Positions 1 to 8,238 of a stretch of DNA of 64,000 nucleotides are shown here, piece after piece. Position 1 is the stretch's first letter; every line of letters starts with the position of its first letter. The position numbers were made by a program, and so were the translations under genes. The notes beneath the pieces are model-generated. The model made no database searches. It saw nothing but the letters and a program-made list of their open reading frames with translations, and was not told where the DNA came from. Source of the stretch: Armatimonadota bacterium (GTDB taxonomy: Bacteria > Armatimonadota > Fimbriimonadia > Fimbriimonadales > Fimbriimonadaceae); assembly GCA_018268355.1 (NCBI GenBank), contig JAFDWR010000004.1, forward strand, positions 248,404 through 312,403. The letters run 5' to 3'.

Positions 1-600
1 GGTGCTCTTTGGCAGGTACTTGTAGGCTTCGCCCTTGCCGATCAATCGGCCGATGAAAGGGACCACCCGGTGGAAAACGAGGTTCGACTGCCAGCGCATG
101 AAGCCAGACTTCGGCACTGCCATGTCGATGGAAACGAATCGACCGCCGGGCCGCAAGACGCGGGCGATCTCGCGATGGGCAAGGTCGATGTCGGGGACGT
201 TGCGAATGCCCCAGCCGACGGTGACCGCATCGACCACGCCGCTCTGCATCGGGATCTGGCAGGCATCGGCCTGGGCGAGCCGCTCGGATTTGAACTTGGT
301 TGCCGCCTTGTCGAGCATCGGAAGGCAGAAGTCTGCGCCGATGACGGTGCCCTCGGTGCCGACCGCCTCGCGGAGCGGGGCAAGGAAGTCGCCGGTGCCA
401 CAGCAAAGGTCGAGGACGCGCTCGCCAGGGGTCAATTGGAGGGTCTGGACGGCGAGGCGACGCCACTTGTGGTGAAGCCGGACCGACATCACCGAGTTCA
501 TCAGGTCGTAAGACGGCGCGATCTCGCCAAACATGCGCTGGACCGCCTGCCGCTTTTCGCTGCCTTCGGTGTGCCAGATTGCTTGGTCGCTCGCCATCAT
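1..600 (-). CDS. menG: Demethylmenaquinone/ubiquinone C-methyltransferase, 3' end cut by window edge
   Basis: UbiE/MenG family enzymes methylate the ring of demethylmenaquinone in the last step of quinone synthesis. Translating the minus strand from the ATG at 600 gives 200 open codons running off the left edge. The N-terminus has the family signature around FGEIAPSYDLMN, followed by the SAM-binding motif VLDLCCGTGDF, an ADFC segment and the post-II motif RVLRPGGRFVSIDM. A second ATG lies one codon downstream of the chosen start. In a lineage like this menaquinone is the likelier substrate, but that is inference; the sequence does not separate ubiE from menG. Confidence 0.88.
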   Translation of the reverse strand, partial: MMASDQAIWHTEGSEKRQAVQRMFGEIAPSYDLMNSVMSVRLHHKWRRLAVQTLQLTPGERVLDLCCGTGDFLAPLREAVGTEGTVIGADFCLPMLDKAATKFKSERLAQADACQIPMQSGVVDAVTVGWGIRNVPDIDLAHREIARVLRPGGRFVSIDMAVPKSGFMRWQSNLVFHRVVPFIGRLIGKGEAYKYLPKST

Positions 601-724
601 GACCGTTCTGAAGTTTCAAAAATCTTTGAAACTTGTCTTATTGTACGTCAGCAGGGGATCGAAAGTCATAGGAATTGGCACACGAACCTTTCCTCGCCGC
701 AACAATTTGGGATAAGTTTTTATC

Positions 725-1399
725 ATGCTTTCCGCCGTTCTTGCCCTCGGACTTCGCCGGGACTTCAAGCTTCCGCCGATGGAGCAGGTCACTCTGCTCA
801 TCTTCATGCGAGGAAAAAGCTCCAAAGGGATGCCCGCCGAGCAGCTCGAAACGATGCAAAAGGGCCACATCGCGAACCTGGAGCGGTTAGGAAAGGCCCA
901 CAAGGCACCCTGCGCAGGGCCGTTTGAGAATGGAGGCGACCGGCGCGGTCTGGTTGTCCTCACGTTGCCCAAGGACAAGGTTCCTCAAGAGTTCGAGAAC
1001 GACCCCTTTGTGAAAGAGGGACTGCTCAAGCTTGAGCTCCACACTTGGATGGTGCCCAAGGGCCTGTTTGCTTGGCCCACACTGACGAAGTTCGAGATGG
1101 GGATGTTCACGTTTGCCTGGGTCTCCAAGGGCAAGAACCCCAAGCTTCCAGAGCCGAAGGACGAGCTAGCCAAGCACGTTGAGCACAACTTGGGTCTGAT
1201 GCGCGATGGCCGCGCCGCACTCATCGGCCCGTTCCTCGATGAGAACCCCTGGGCGCTCGGCGGCTACATCTTCAATGAGACCGATGAGGCAAAGATCAAC
1301 GAGTGGCAAAAGGCCGATCCGAGGATTCAATCGGGACGACTTGAATTCCACACCCTGAAGCTCTATATGGCCAAGGGGCTCTTCAAACGCCTGCCCTAA
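725..1399 (+). CDS. YciI-like protein with two tandem domains
   Basis: This 224-residue protein looks like two successive YciI-type ferredoxin-like domains, at about residues 19-105 and 115-215. Both halves carry the HI.NLERLGK / HNLGLMRDGRAALIGPF pattern, with a conserved His followed by GPF. YciI-family proteins are small and their enzymatic role is poorly defined. The first 18 residues are mildly hydrophobic and could be either a short leader or over-extension; a second in-frame ATG at 779 starts at MEQVTLL. No strong Shine-Dalgarno sequence helps choose between them. Confidence 0.6.
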   Translation: MLSAVLALGLRRDFKLPPMEQVTLLIFMRGKSSKGMPAEQLETMQKGHIANLERLGKAHKAPCAGPFENGGDRRGLVVLTLPKDKVPQEFENDPFVKEGLLKLELHTWMVPKGLFAWPTLTKFEMGMFTFAWVSKGKNPKLPEPKDELAKHVEHNLGLMRDGRAALIGPFLDENPWALGGYIFNETDEAKINEWQKADPRIQSGRLEFHTLKLYMAKGLFKRLP

Positions 1400-1459
1400 A
1401 AAGAGTGCGGGACCGCCAATCCTGGCGATCCCGCCCTTCCATTTCCCGAAAAGGAGAAC

Positions 1460-2383
1460 TTAGTCGATCTGGGCGAGAACGTCCTTGAGCGACTGAGCCG
1501 ACTTGTGCAGGCCTTCTCGTTCGGCTTCGCTGACGCTCGGCTCAAGGATGGCATGCGCGCCACCGCGACCGACGACGGTCGGGAGCGAGAGCGAGATGTC
1601 GCTGATGCCGAGGGCACCCGACTGGTAGACCGAAACCGGGAGGACGGCTTCCGAGTTCAGGGCGATCGCTTCCACGACTTCCTTGATCGAAATACCGACC
1701 GCGCGGCCCGCGCCACCCTTGAGGCGGATGACTTCGGCGCCCGACTTGCGCGTGAACTGGAAGACTTCGTCAACCTGCTCGGCATAGCCGGGAATGCTGG
1801 TCATCGGGACGCCGCCGATGGTTGCCGAGCTTAGAATCGGCACCATGCTGTCGCCGTGCTCACCGAGGATGAGCGCCTTGACGTCCATCGCGTTCACCTT
1901 GAAGTGATCGGCGAGGAGCGATCGGAATCGGCAGGTGTCGAGCACTGTACCGAGGCCGAGAACCTTCTCGACGGGAACGATGCCGCTCTGACCAGCGAGG
2001 TGGGTGAGAATGTCGACCGGGTTGCTGACCACAACGATGGTCGCGCCGTCATTGAGCTTGGCATCCTTGAGGCTGGCGAGGATGTTCTTGAAGAGACCAA
2101 CGTTTCGGTTGATCAGCTCAAGTCGGCTCTCGTCCGGCTTGCGGCGGAGGCCAGCAGTGATGACGACACAGTCGCTTCCGTTGACGACGGAATAGTCGCC
2201 TGCGGAGGTGAACGTGATGTTCGAGGTGAGGGCGGCTCCGTGTCGGAGGTCGAGGGCTTCACCCGCGGCCATGTCTGCGTTCATGTCAACGAGAGCGATC
2301 TCGCGAACCTTTCCACCGATCTGAAGAGCGAATGCAGCGTCGGATCCAACTCGTCCGCCGCCACCGATGATGCTTACTTTCAT
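1460..2383 (-). CDS. mdh: Malate dehydrogenase (LDH/MDH family)
   Basis: It interconverts malate and oxaloacetate using NAD in the citric acid cycle. The 307-residue protein opens with a GGGGRVGS dinucleotide-binding loop and has ALVDMN, whose acidic residue favours NAD. The substrate loop reads TAGLRRKPDESR. The Arg at the position occupied by Gln in lactate dehydrogenases indicates malate specificity. The catalytic His is in GEHGDSMVP and the substrate-binding Arg in DTCRFRSLLA. Length is normal for the family. It is transcribed convergently with the YciI-like gene. Enzyme assignment is firm; exact substrate preference is inferred from the loop. Confidence 0.88.
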   Translation of the reverse strand: MKVSIIGGGGRVGSDAAFALQIGGKVREIALVDMNADMAAGEALDLRHGAALTSNITFTSAGDYSVVNGSDCVVITAGLRRKPDESRLELINRNVGLFKNILASLKDAKLNDGATIVVVSNPVDILTHLAGQSGIVPVEKVLGLGTVLDTCRFRSLLADHFKVNAMDVKALILGEHGDSMVPILSSATIGGVPMTSIPGYAEQVDEVFQFTRKSGAEVIRLKGGAGRAVGISIKEVVEAIALNSEAVLPVSVYQSGALGISDISLSLPTVVGRGGAHAILEPSVSEAEREGLHKSAQSLKDVLAQID

Positions 2384-2407
2384 GATGACGTCTCTGATTA
2401 TGGCCGG

Positions 2408-3532
2408 TCAGAGGCGGTAGCGTTCCACTCGGAAGGCATCACAGACGAGCCAACCGAGCATTGCGGCAAGGTAGATCAGGTTCCCCGACCAAAGAAAAAC
2501 TTCGACCGCAAAAACTTTCTCCTGGAAGGCGACTCCGATCGTGAAACACACGACGGTCATCGCAACCGAGCCGACGATCCGCGTGGTGCTGTAGTGAAAC
2601 GCCTGCCGCGTGACCCCGATGAGGACATACAAGGCGGCCGCGAACCAGAAATTGATGAGCGCGAGCAGGCCGAGGACGACGGTTGGGGAAGGGCCGCCGA
2701 GGGACGTGCTGACGGTGGCGTTGATTCGGTCGATGAGGTTTCCGATCGACAGGCAGCTGCCAAGCGAGACCCCCGCAAAGATCGTCACCACCCAGGTCGT
2801 CAGGTTCCACGAGCCGATCAGAGGCAGCTTGGGAAAAGCGGGTTTGCCACCGGTCCACATGAGCGCGAAACAACAGCCGAGGACGATGATGGCGGCGGTG
2901 CCGGTCATGAATGCGCCGAGGGTCTCATCAGCGTCGCCGCGCGAGGCTCGGACCTCGGGGACCACCTGCTCGAGGAGCTGCTCGTAGCGGCGTTGGTACA
3001 CCGTGTTGTTCGGCTCAAACTGGATCGCGTAGGCATACATCTTCGCCGCCTCGTTCCGGTCGCCGTTCTTGCGGGCGATGTCGCCGAGCACCGCATAGGG
3101 CAATCCGACCTTCGGGTTGGACGCGATGATGTTCTTCGCCGCCTGCTCCGCCAGCATGAAGTTGCCTCGCTTGATGAGGATGGTCAGCTCGTTCAGCTCG
3201 GCCTGGAGGTTGGTGGCGGGGGTCGCTGTTCGGCGCTGAGAAGCCGCTGCCGAAGGCCTTGGTTGGGCCTTGGGCGGCGTTGAGGTCTTCGTCGTGGCGG
3301 TGGGTGGCGGCTTGGGAGGCGGGTTTAGCTCGCGGTCGTATTGCCGGCGTCGGATGGGGTCGCTCAGGACCTCGAACGCGCGGTTGGCTTGGTGGAGGAT
3401 CTCGACCGAGCCAGGGTCAGACGACCGGTCGGGGTGGTGCTTCAGGACGACGCGGCGATACGCACGGCGGATTTGGTCAGGCGTCGCGTCTTTGGCGACC
3501 TCCAGAATCTCGTAGTGCGTCTTCGGTCTCAC
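2408..3532 (-). CDS. DnaJ-domain membrane protein with TPR-like region
   Basis: The first 65 residues form a J domain with the HPD tripeptide at residues 33-35, which in this family stimulates Hsp70 ATPase. A Pro/Ala/Thr-rich linker follows (about 70-100). Next come helical repeats resembling tetratricopeptide units (about 105-180). The C-terminal half has four to five hydrophobic segments. It therefore looks like a membrane-anchored J-protein rather than a full DnaJ, since there is no G/F region and no zinc-finger Cys cluster. Its start overlaps the stop of the GspF-like gene by 4 nt, so the two are probably translationally coupled and may function together. Confidence 0.72.
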   Translation of the reverse strand: MRPKTHYEILEVAKDATPDQIRRAYRRVVLKHHPDRSSDPGSVEILHQANRAFEVLSDPIRRRQYDRELNPPPKPPPTATTKTSTPPKAQPRPSAAASQRRTATPATNLQAELNELTILIKRGNFMLAEQAAKNIIASNPKVGLPYAVLGDIARKNGDRNEAAKMYAYAIQFEPNNTVYQRRYEQLLEQVVPEVRASRGDADETLGAFMTGTAAIIVLGCCFALMWTGGKPAFPKLPLIGSWNLTTWVVTIFAGVSLGSCLSIGNLIDRINATVSTSLGGPSPTVVLGLLALINFWFAAALYVLIGVTRQAFHYSTTRIVGSVAMTVVCFTIGVAFQEKVFAVEVFLWSGNLIYLAAMLGWLVCDAFRVERYRL

Positions 3533-4794
3533 CGCAGGGTCCAGATCATCGTCGCGTTGTCGGCGGCATCAAACTGCATCTGGAAGTAGCCGGTGTAGAA
3601 CTTGATGAGCACGATCAGAACGTAGATCGCCACGCAGATGATCGCGACGACACCCACGATGCGCGCGAGAACCAGGGCCCGCACCTTCGCCTCTTCCTCG
3701 TAGTATTCGGCGACCTTGGTGAGCATCTCGTCGACGTTGCCGGTCCGTTCGCCGGTGGCGAGCATGTCGGCGACAATCGGCGTGAGACCACCGGTGGCTT
3801 GGAGGGTCGCAGCGATGCCTTCACCCTCCTGGAGCTTCCTTGCGGCGGGATAGATCAGCGCGCGAACGTATTCGTTGCCACACGAGTCGGCAGCGAGCTC
3901 AATCGACCGCTGGATGGGCACGCCGCCCGAGTAAAGCGCACCAAGGGCACGACCAAATTTCGCCATCGCGAACTGGTGGAGCGTGTGGCCGGAATAGGGG
4001 ACGTTGATGATGAACTGGTCCCAGCGGGCCTTGATCGCGGGGTTGGCGAGGCCGATCTTGAAGAACAGCCACAGGCCGACGATGATCGGGCCTAGGTAGA
4101 GCCAGGTAATGGGCTGGGTGAGCGGCGACCAGATGCGGATGTTGCTGCCTTGGGAGGCAATGAAGGCGTTTGCGCCCAGGATGATGAGGATCGAAGCGCC
4201 GATCGTGAGCTTGGGCATGAGCGTGGCCCGTCGGTACTCGTCGCGAATCTGGATGTCCTGCTGGATGTAGTTGGCGACGAGGTCCGACGCGCGGTCCAGG
4301 TAGCCGCCTTCTTCGCCGGATCGGATCAGGCTCACCATCAGCGGGGTGAAGACCTCGGGATAGCGCTGGAGGCCAAACGAAACCGGCCGACCGGCTTCAA
4401 CGTGGCCTTGGCATTCGCGCAGGATGGAGTTCAGCTTGCCGTCACGAGCTTGTCCGGCGAGGGTGCCGAGCGCCTGGACGATGGGAACGCCCGCCCGCTG
4501 CATCGTCGCGAACTGCCGGAAGAAGAACATCAGCTTGCTGAGCGGCACCTTGTCGACCACGCGTCCGACGACGTTGGTTTGCATGTAGGTGCGCTCGTGG
4601 GTCGGCACTTCGTGGACGACGGGCGGCGGGGCCTGGGTCAGCGGATCGGCCTGGCTGGTCATCACGCTGATCGCTTCGACGTTCATTCCGTCGCGGCTGA
4701 GCTGACCAAGGGCAACATCAAGCGAGGCTGCGTAGAGGGTCCCCTGAGTCCGATTGCCGGATCCATCAATGGCGGAGTATTGAAACGTCGGCAT
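3529..4794 (-). CDS. Type II secretion/type IV pilus inner-membrane platform protein (GspF/PilC family)
   Basis: GspF/PilC proteins are the inner-membrane platform of type II secretion systems and type IV pili. The start at 4794 (MPTFQYSAIDGSG) gives 421 residues and matches the usual N-terminus; 12 further upstream codons are open but look non-coding. Two homologous cytoplasmic/TM modules are visible. The first is around FFRQFATMQRAGVPIVQAL and the second around FGRALGALYSGGVPIQRSIEL, each followed by hydrophobic segments. No pilin, ATPase or secretin gene is adjacent, so which machine it serves is open. It is followed directly, with a 4-nt overlap, by the J-domain gene. Confidence 0.85.
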   Translation of the reverse strand: MPTFQYSAIDGSGNRTQGTLYAASLDVALGQLSRDGMNVEAISVMTSQADPLTQAPPPVVHEVPTHERTYMQTNVVGRVVDKVPLSKLMFFFRQFATMQRAGVPIVQALGTLAGQARDGKLNSILRECQGHVEAGRPVSFGLQRYPEVFTPLMVSLIRSGEEGGYLDRASDLVANYIQQDIQIRDEYRRATLMPKLTIGASILIILGANAFIASQGSNIRIWSPLTQPITWLYLGPIIVGLWLFFKIGLANPAIKARWDQFIINVPYSGHTLHQFAMAKFGRALGALYSGGVPIQRSIELAADSCGNEYVRALIYPAARKLQEGEGIAATLQATGGLTPIVADMLATGERTGNVDEMLTKVAEYYEEEAKVRALVLARIVGVVAIICVAIYVLIVLIKFYTGYFQMQFDAADNATMIWTLR

Positions 4795-4884
4795 CGGTTC
4801 TTGAGTAGTTAGACGAAACTCGCCTCCCAACTATTGCAAATGATCGGCCTCCGCGGCGATTTCAATAAGATTTCTTCACGGTGC

Positions 4885-4912
4885 TTGACATCGTGCGATA
4901 TTTGCGTATAAT
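4885..4912 (+). promoter_or_regulatory. Consensus sigma-70-type promoter of the flavodoxin-fold gene
   Basis: A perfect TTGACA (4885-4890) and a perfect TATAAT (4907-4912) are separated by 16 bp. The predicted transcription start falls at about 4919-4920, only two or three bases before the ATG at 4922. The message would therefore be leaderless or nearly so, and there is no room for a ribosome-binding site. Confidence 0.85.
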
Positions 4913-4921
4913 AAATTTGCT

Positions 4922-5470
4922 ATGTCAACTAATGCGCTGATCTCTGTGGTTTATCACTCCGGCTATGGCCACACCGCCGTCGTGGCGAACAAGGTTCAGG
5001 AAGGTCTTGCCTCGGTGGAGGGCGTCGAAGCCCGCCTGTTCTCGGTCGACGATGTCGATTGGGACGTGCTGAATGCCTCCGACGCGATCGTTTTTGGTGC
5101 GCCGACCTACATGGGTGGCCCGAGCGCAGGATTCAAGGCGTTTGCCGATGCGACCGCCAAGCCGTGGTTCGGCGATGCTTGGAAGGACAAGCTGGCCGCT
5201 GGCTTTACCAACTCGGGTTCAAATGCCGGTGACAAGCAGGTCACGCTTCAGTACCTCGCGACCCTCGCCGCGCAGCAGGGCATGCTATGGATTCCCCTTG
5301 CGGTGAAGTCGGCAAACGGCCTCAACCGGAACGGCTACTACCTCGGGCTCGGCACCCAGTCAGACAACGACAGCCCGGAAGTGACTCCTGGCGATGCGGA
5401 CAAGACTGATGCCTTCAACTTTGGCGTTCGGATTGCCCAGGCGACGAAGCGCTGGAAGGCCGGAGCCTAA
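4922..5470 (+). CDS. Flavodoxin-fold NAD(P)H:quinone oxidoreductase-like protein (WrbA-related)
   Basis: The 182-residue protein has the flavodoxin phosphate-binding start SVVYHSGYGHTAVVA and a second FMN-contact segment, GAPTYMGGPSAGFKAF. A later loop is FTNSGSNAGDKQ. The fold binds FMN, and WrbA-like members reduce quinones by two electrons. It is somewhat shorter and more divergent than canonical WrbA (about 200 residues). It is monocistronic behind a near-perfect promoter and ends 4 nt into the opposing membrane-protein gene. Confidence 0.78.
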   Translation: MSTNALISVVYHSGYGHTAVVANKVQEGLASVEGVEARLFSVDDVDWDVLNASDAIVFGAPTYMGGPSAGFKAFADATAKPWFGDAWKDKLAAGFTNSGSNAGDKQVTLQYLATLAAQQGMLWIPLAVKSANGLNRNGYYLGLGTQSDNDSPEVTPGDADKTDAFNFGVRIAQATKRWKAGA

Positions 5471-5841
5471 GCTCGATCCCTTTCGTCGGAAGCGGAGTCC
5501 TGAGTGGGCTCCGCTTTCTTCATTTTGGGCTGGAGCCAGGAGCCGGGGAGCGCGCGGCTACCGGTGAACATCGCGATGCCGCGGTTCGCGACGAGCGAGC
5601 CCACCACCGACATCACGACGAGCAGCATGACGCGAAGGAACACCGCGCCGAAGCCTTGGAGGGCGATGGAGACGTCGAACGGCTCACCCTTCTTGATCTT
5701 GAGCACCTGCTCGGGCGGGACATTGAACTGGTCGTAGGCAAGCTTGAACACGAGCAGCAGCAGGCCAACGCCACCCAAGAAAACGAGCAGCCCAAAGACC
5801 TTGCCTAACCAATCGCTGATGGGTCGCCCGTCCTTCGACAT
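5467..5841 (-). CDS. Small membrane protein with two to three transmembrane segments
   Basis: The protein has 124 residues. Hydrophobic stretches at about residues 14-34 (VFGLLVFLGGVGLLLLVFKL) and 65-85 (AVFLRVMLLVVMSVVGSLVA) are likely membrane helices. The C-terminal tail is charged and rich in Lys, Glu and Asp. I do not recognise a named family. Its stop overlaps the end of the convergent flavodoxin-fold gene by 4 nt. The minus-strand upstream sequence has a GATAAT hexamer 8 nt before the ATG. Confidence 0.6.
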   Translation of the reverse strand: MSKDGRPISDWLGKVFGLLVFLGGVGLLLLVFKLAYDQFNVPPEQVLKIKKGEPFDVSIALQGFGAVFLRVMLLVVMSVVGSLVANRGIAMFTGSRALPGSWLQPKMKKAEPTQDSASDERDRA

Positions 5842-5858
5842 GGACCCCTATTATCCCG

Positions 5859-6527
5859 CTAATCTGCGCGACTCAACACGACGTATCGGTTTTCGCGGTC
5901 ACTTCGACGATCAAGGAGCACCGCCTCAAAGCTGAATTCGTCCTCGAACTCGAACTGCTCGATGGTGGTTTGGAGCAGGGCAAGGGTGGAGGCCTTGGCC
6001 TCGTCGATGCTCTCGGTGGTGGGCAGGGCCCGCGCGCCTTCGAGCAACCGATCTGCAAGATCGAGGCTCCCCGAAACGACCACCACGCGCTGGTGCACGG
6101 TGTAGTCGCCGTCGTAGTCGAGGATAAAGTAGCGGTCGGCGTCCACCGTATCACCTGCTTCGGCAAAGACGGTTCGCGCCACGACGGGCGAGGCCTGGAA
6201 GTCGGAGAAGGCCCTCTTGAGCGACGTGCTAAGCGCATTCACGACGCGGGAAACTGTGACATCCTGTTCCGACCGGTTGAAGCCCTCTTGATGGGCAAAG
6301 TCAATCGCAGCGACCCGGATCGCCTCCACGTCGGACTGCTGACCGATGGAGGCCATGACGAGGTGGTCATAGACCTCATAGATCTTGTTCGCACGGCGCC
6401 GGAAGGTGGCGACGAGGATTCCCGCATCAATCGAGCGCGCGATGATCGGCGTCCCTTGTTCGAGCCGAGCTTCAATGAAGGACGCGCGGTGTCCAATCCC
6501 CTCTTGCCAGTCGTAGGGCGTGAGCAT
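5859..6527 (-). CDS. prcA: 20S proteasome alpha-type subunit homologue
   Basis: The 222-residue protein resembles bacterial proteasome alpha subunits. It starts MLTPYDWQEGIGHRAS and continues with an N-terminal helix and the strand pattern ARSIDAGILVA. Then come the KIYEVYDHLVMASIG and DVEAIRVAAIDFAHQEGF segments typical of alpha rings. There is no N-terminal catalytic Thr after a cleavable propeptide, as expected for alpha rather than beta. In Actinobacteria PrcA caps the PrcB core and binds the Mpa ATPase; UBact/Pup-like systems are known in Armatimonadota. No prcB, ligase or Pup-like gene adjoins it here, so the partners must lie elsewhere. Family assignment is by motif recognition only. 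Confidence 0.7.
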   Translation of the reverse strand: MLTPYDWQEGIGHRASFIEARLEQGTPIIARSIDAGILVATFRRRANKIYEVYDHLVMASIGQQSDVEAIRVAAIDFAHQEGFNRSEQDVTVSRVVNALSTSLKRAFSDFQASPVVARTVFAEAGDTVDADRYFILDYDGDYTVHQRVVVVSGSLDLADRLLEGARALPTTESIDEAKASTLALLQTTIEQFEFEDEFSFEAVLLDRRSDRENRYVVLSRAD

Positions 6528-6556
6528 AGCTAGTAATACTCCGTTTTACGGGAGGA

Positions 6557-7486
6557 CTATTTCACGGGACCGGAAAATGGCGGATCGAGCTTCAGCCACG
6601 AGTGGAGCATCTTGCCGACCTTGCCGAGCGATTCTGCGGAGCACTTGTCCACCGTATCGCCGAGGGTGTGCCAGGGTTCGTAGTCAAAGTCGATGAGGTC
6701 GATGACGGGGATGCCGGCGTCGTTCAGGCAAATGTGGTCGTCCTCGATTGACGGCCCGTAGACCTTCGGGAAGGTTGAACCGAGGCCGATCTTGGCGGCA
6801 TGGTCATAGAACGCTCCCATGAGCTTGGGGGCGTAGTAGGCGCTATTCGGCTCGACGGGAATGCGCAGGCTCTTGTCGCCGATCATGTCGAGCAGGATGC
6901 CGTAGTTGGGGACGTTGTCGCCGAAATACTGCTTGGTGTTCGCGCGGGACTGGACGATGTGCTTGGCGCCAAGGAACATCTCTTCGAGCGAGGGACCGAG
7001 GTCTTCGCCGTCGGTGAGGATGTAGGCGATGCCGACCGATTTCGGAAAGTCGGCGGCGCGGGCGAGCTCGGCGAGCACGGCCACTCCGCTCGCGCCATCA
7101 TTCGCGCCGAGAATCGGCTGCTTTCGCTTGGCGGCGGATTCCTCCTGGTCAGCGGTGGGGCGGGTGTCCCAGTGGGCGAGGAGGACAACGCGTGTGGTCG
7201 CTTTTTCCCAGTTTTGGGTCGCGACGATGTTCCACATTGTCACCTTCTTGCCCTTCGACCAGTTGTGGGTGAGCTCAACCGTCTTGACCGAGTCGCACGA
7301 CTTCTTGAACGTCTCAACGAGGTAGTCGCGGCACTTTAGGTGGCCGGGAGTTCCGGGCACGCGGGGGCCGAAGTCGCATTGCGTGGTGAGGACCTTCCAT
7401 GCAGCGGCTTGGTCAAAGGTGGGTCGAGGCTTGACGGGATCTTGGCCCATGACCGTCGCCGCAAGAAGTGAGAGCAAGAGGGACAT
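6557..7486 (-). CDS. Secreted M28-family zinc aminopeptidase/glutaminyl cyclase-like protein
   Basis: It has 309 residues with an N-terminal signal peptide ending near ATVMGQD. Zinc ligands of the M28 fold are visible: His-Asp in LLAHWDTRP, Asp in GANDGASGVAVL, and the Glu-Asp pair in TDGEDLGPS. The overall arrangement, with a short catalytic domain and no PA insert, resembles glutaminyl-peptide cyclotransferases as well as aminopeptidases. The exact reaction cannot be chosen from sequence. It is probably periplasmic or exported. The next gene on the strand starts 30 nt later. Confidence 0.8.
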   Translation of the reverse strand: MSLLLSLLAATVMGQDPVKPRPTFDQAAAWKVLTTQCDFGPRVPGTPGHLKCRDYLVETFKKSCDSVKTVELTHNWSKGKKVTMWNIVATQNWEKATTRVVLLAHWDTRPTADQEESAAKRKQPILGANDGASGVAVLAELARAADFPKSVGIAYILTDGEDLGPSLEEMFLGAKHIVQSRANTKQYFGDNVPNYGILLDMIGDKSLRIPVEPNSAYYAPKLMGAFYDHAAKIGLGSTFPKVYGPSIEDDHICLNDAGIPVIDLIDFDYEPWHTLGDTVDKCSAESLGKVGKMLHSWLKLDPPFSGPVK

Positions 7487-7502
7487 CTATGGCTAAGACG
7501 TC

Positions 7503-8090
7503 TTAGTCCACGGCGGTGTAACGCGGGTTTGAATCGGTTCCGCGCTTTTCCTTCAGGATCTGCTCAAGGGTCATCGACTCAAAGTTTCGGTTGAGCGACG
7601 TCTTCATGTTCCAGACCTTGAAGTAGCCATAGCCACCTCGCGCGAGCGAGGTCGGCATTGCCACCACGTAGGTTCGGCCGTCGTCGAGGGGCTGCTTGTT
7701 CACCCGGACGTCGACGATGCGGGGCGAAACCCCGTTGGCGCGGCGGTAGGTGACCTCTGCGCCGGAAATCTGCAGGAAGAAGGTGCTCGTCTGGGGCAGG
7801 AGCGAAACCGACCGCTCGAGGGCGGCGCGAAGCTGCGCACCCGTGAGGTTGAGCGTCGAGAACGACTCGTTCGGGAAGGCGAGGACGCTCGCGAGGTTAT
7901 CCTTGCTGCCACCCGACTTCAGGATGGCCGAAGGCAGGAAGGCGATGTCGGCCGCTGTGGTTTCTCGAAGGGAATCGGCAGCCGATTGGGCAAGGCTCAG
8001 CGGCCCCGCACCTGGGTCATCAGCAACGGCAACCCCCGAAAGGGTGCAAGCTACCAGTCCGATCAAAAAGAGACGCGAAAAGTTGCGCAT
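7503..8090 (-). CDS. Exported stand-alone 5'-nucleotidase C-terminal domain protein
   Basis: Starting at 8090 (MRNFSRLFLIGLVAC), where an AGAGGG Shine-Dalgarno sits 7 nt upstream, the 195-residue protein has a clear signal peptide cut near GVAVA. The mature part matches the substrate-binding C-terminal domain of UshA-type 5'-nucleotidases, including LTGAQLRAALERS, FFLQISGAEVTY and RTYVVAMPTSLARGGYGYF. The metallophosphatase domain that normally precedes it is missing, so it should lack phosphatase activity. It may bind nucleotides or sugars, or act with a separately encoded catalytic subunit. An ATG six codons upstream is an alternative start. Confidence 0.72.
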   Translation of the reverse strand: MRNFSRLFLIGLVACTLSGVAVADDPGAGPLSLAQSAADSLRETTAADIAFLPSAILKSGGSKDNLASVLAFPNESFSTLNLTGAQLRAALERSVSLLPQTSTFFLQISGAEVTYRRANGVSPRIVDVRVNKQPLDDGRTYVVAMPTSLARGGYGYFKVWNMKTSLNRNFESMTLEQILKEKRGTDSNPRYTAVD

Positions 8091-8187
8091 CGATACCCTC
8101 TTAGACACTTCAATCTTCGGTTAGGTTCGTTAAATCTCCAACCCTTCGTTTACGAAGAGTTAATGAAGTTCAGTTCCGGTTCAAAGC

Positions 8188-8220
8188 AAAGGACCCAGCG
8201 AAAAAATCGCTAGGTCCTTT
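8188..8220. terminator. Bidirectional intrinsic terminator between rplK and the divergent region
   Basis: AAAGGACC(C/T)AGCGA forms a 13-14 bp stem with its complement around an A/T-rich loop (8202-8206). It follows the rplK stop at 8239 in the leftward direction and is followed by a T-rich run, consistent with termination of the L11 transcript. Confidence 0.75.
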
Positions 8221-8238
8221 GGCTGAATCTTGAAAAGA

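Noticed and set aside
1856-3283. A 475-codon plus-strand open frame rich in Asp, Glu and Arg
   Set aside because: It is antisense to mdh and the DnaJ-domain gene; the composition is that of a shadow frame.
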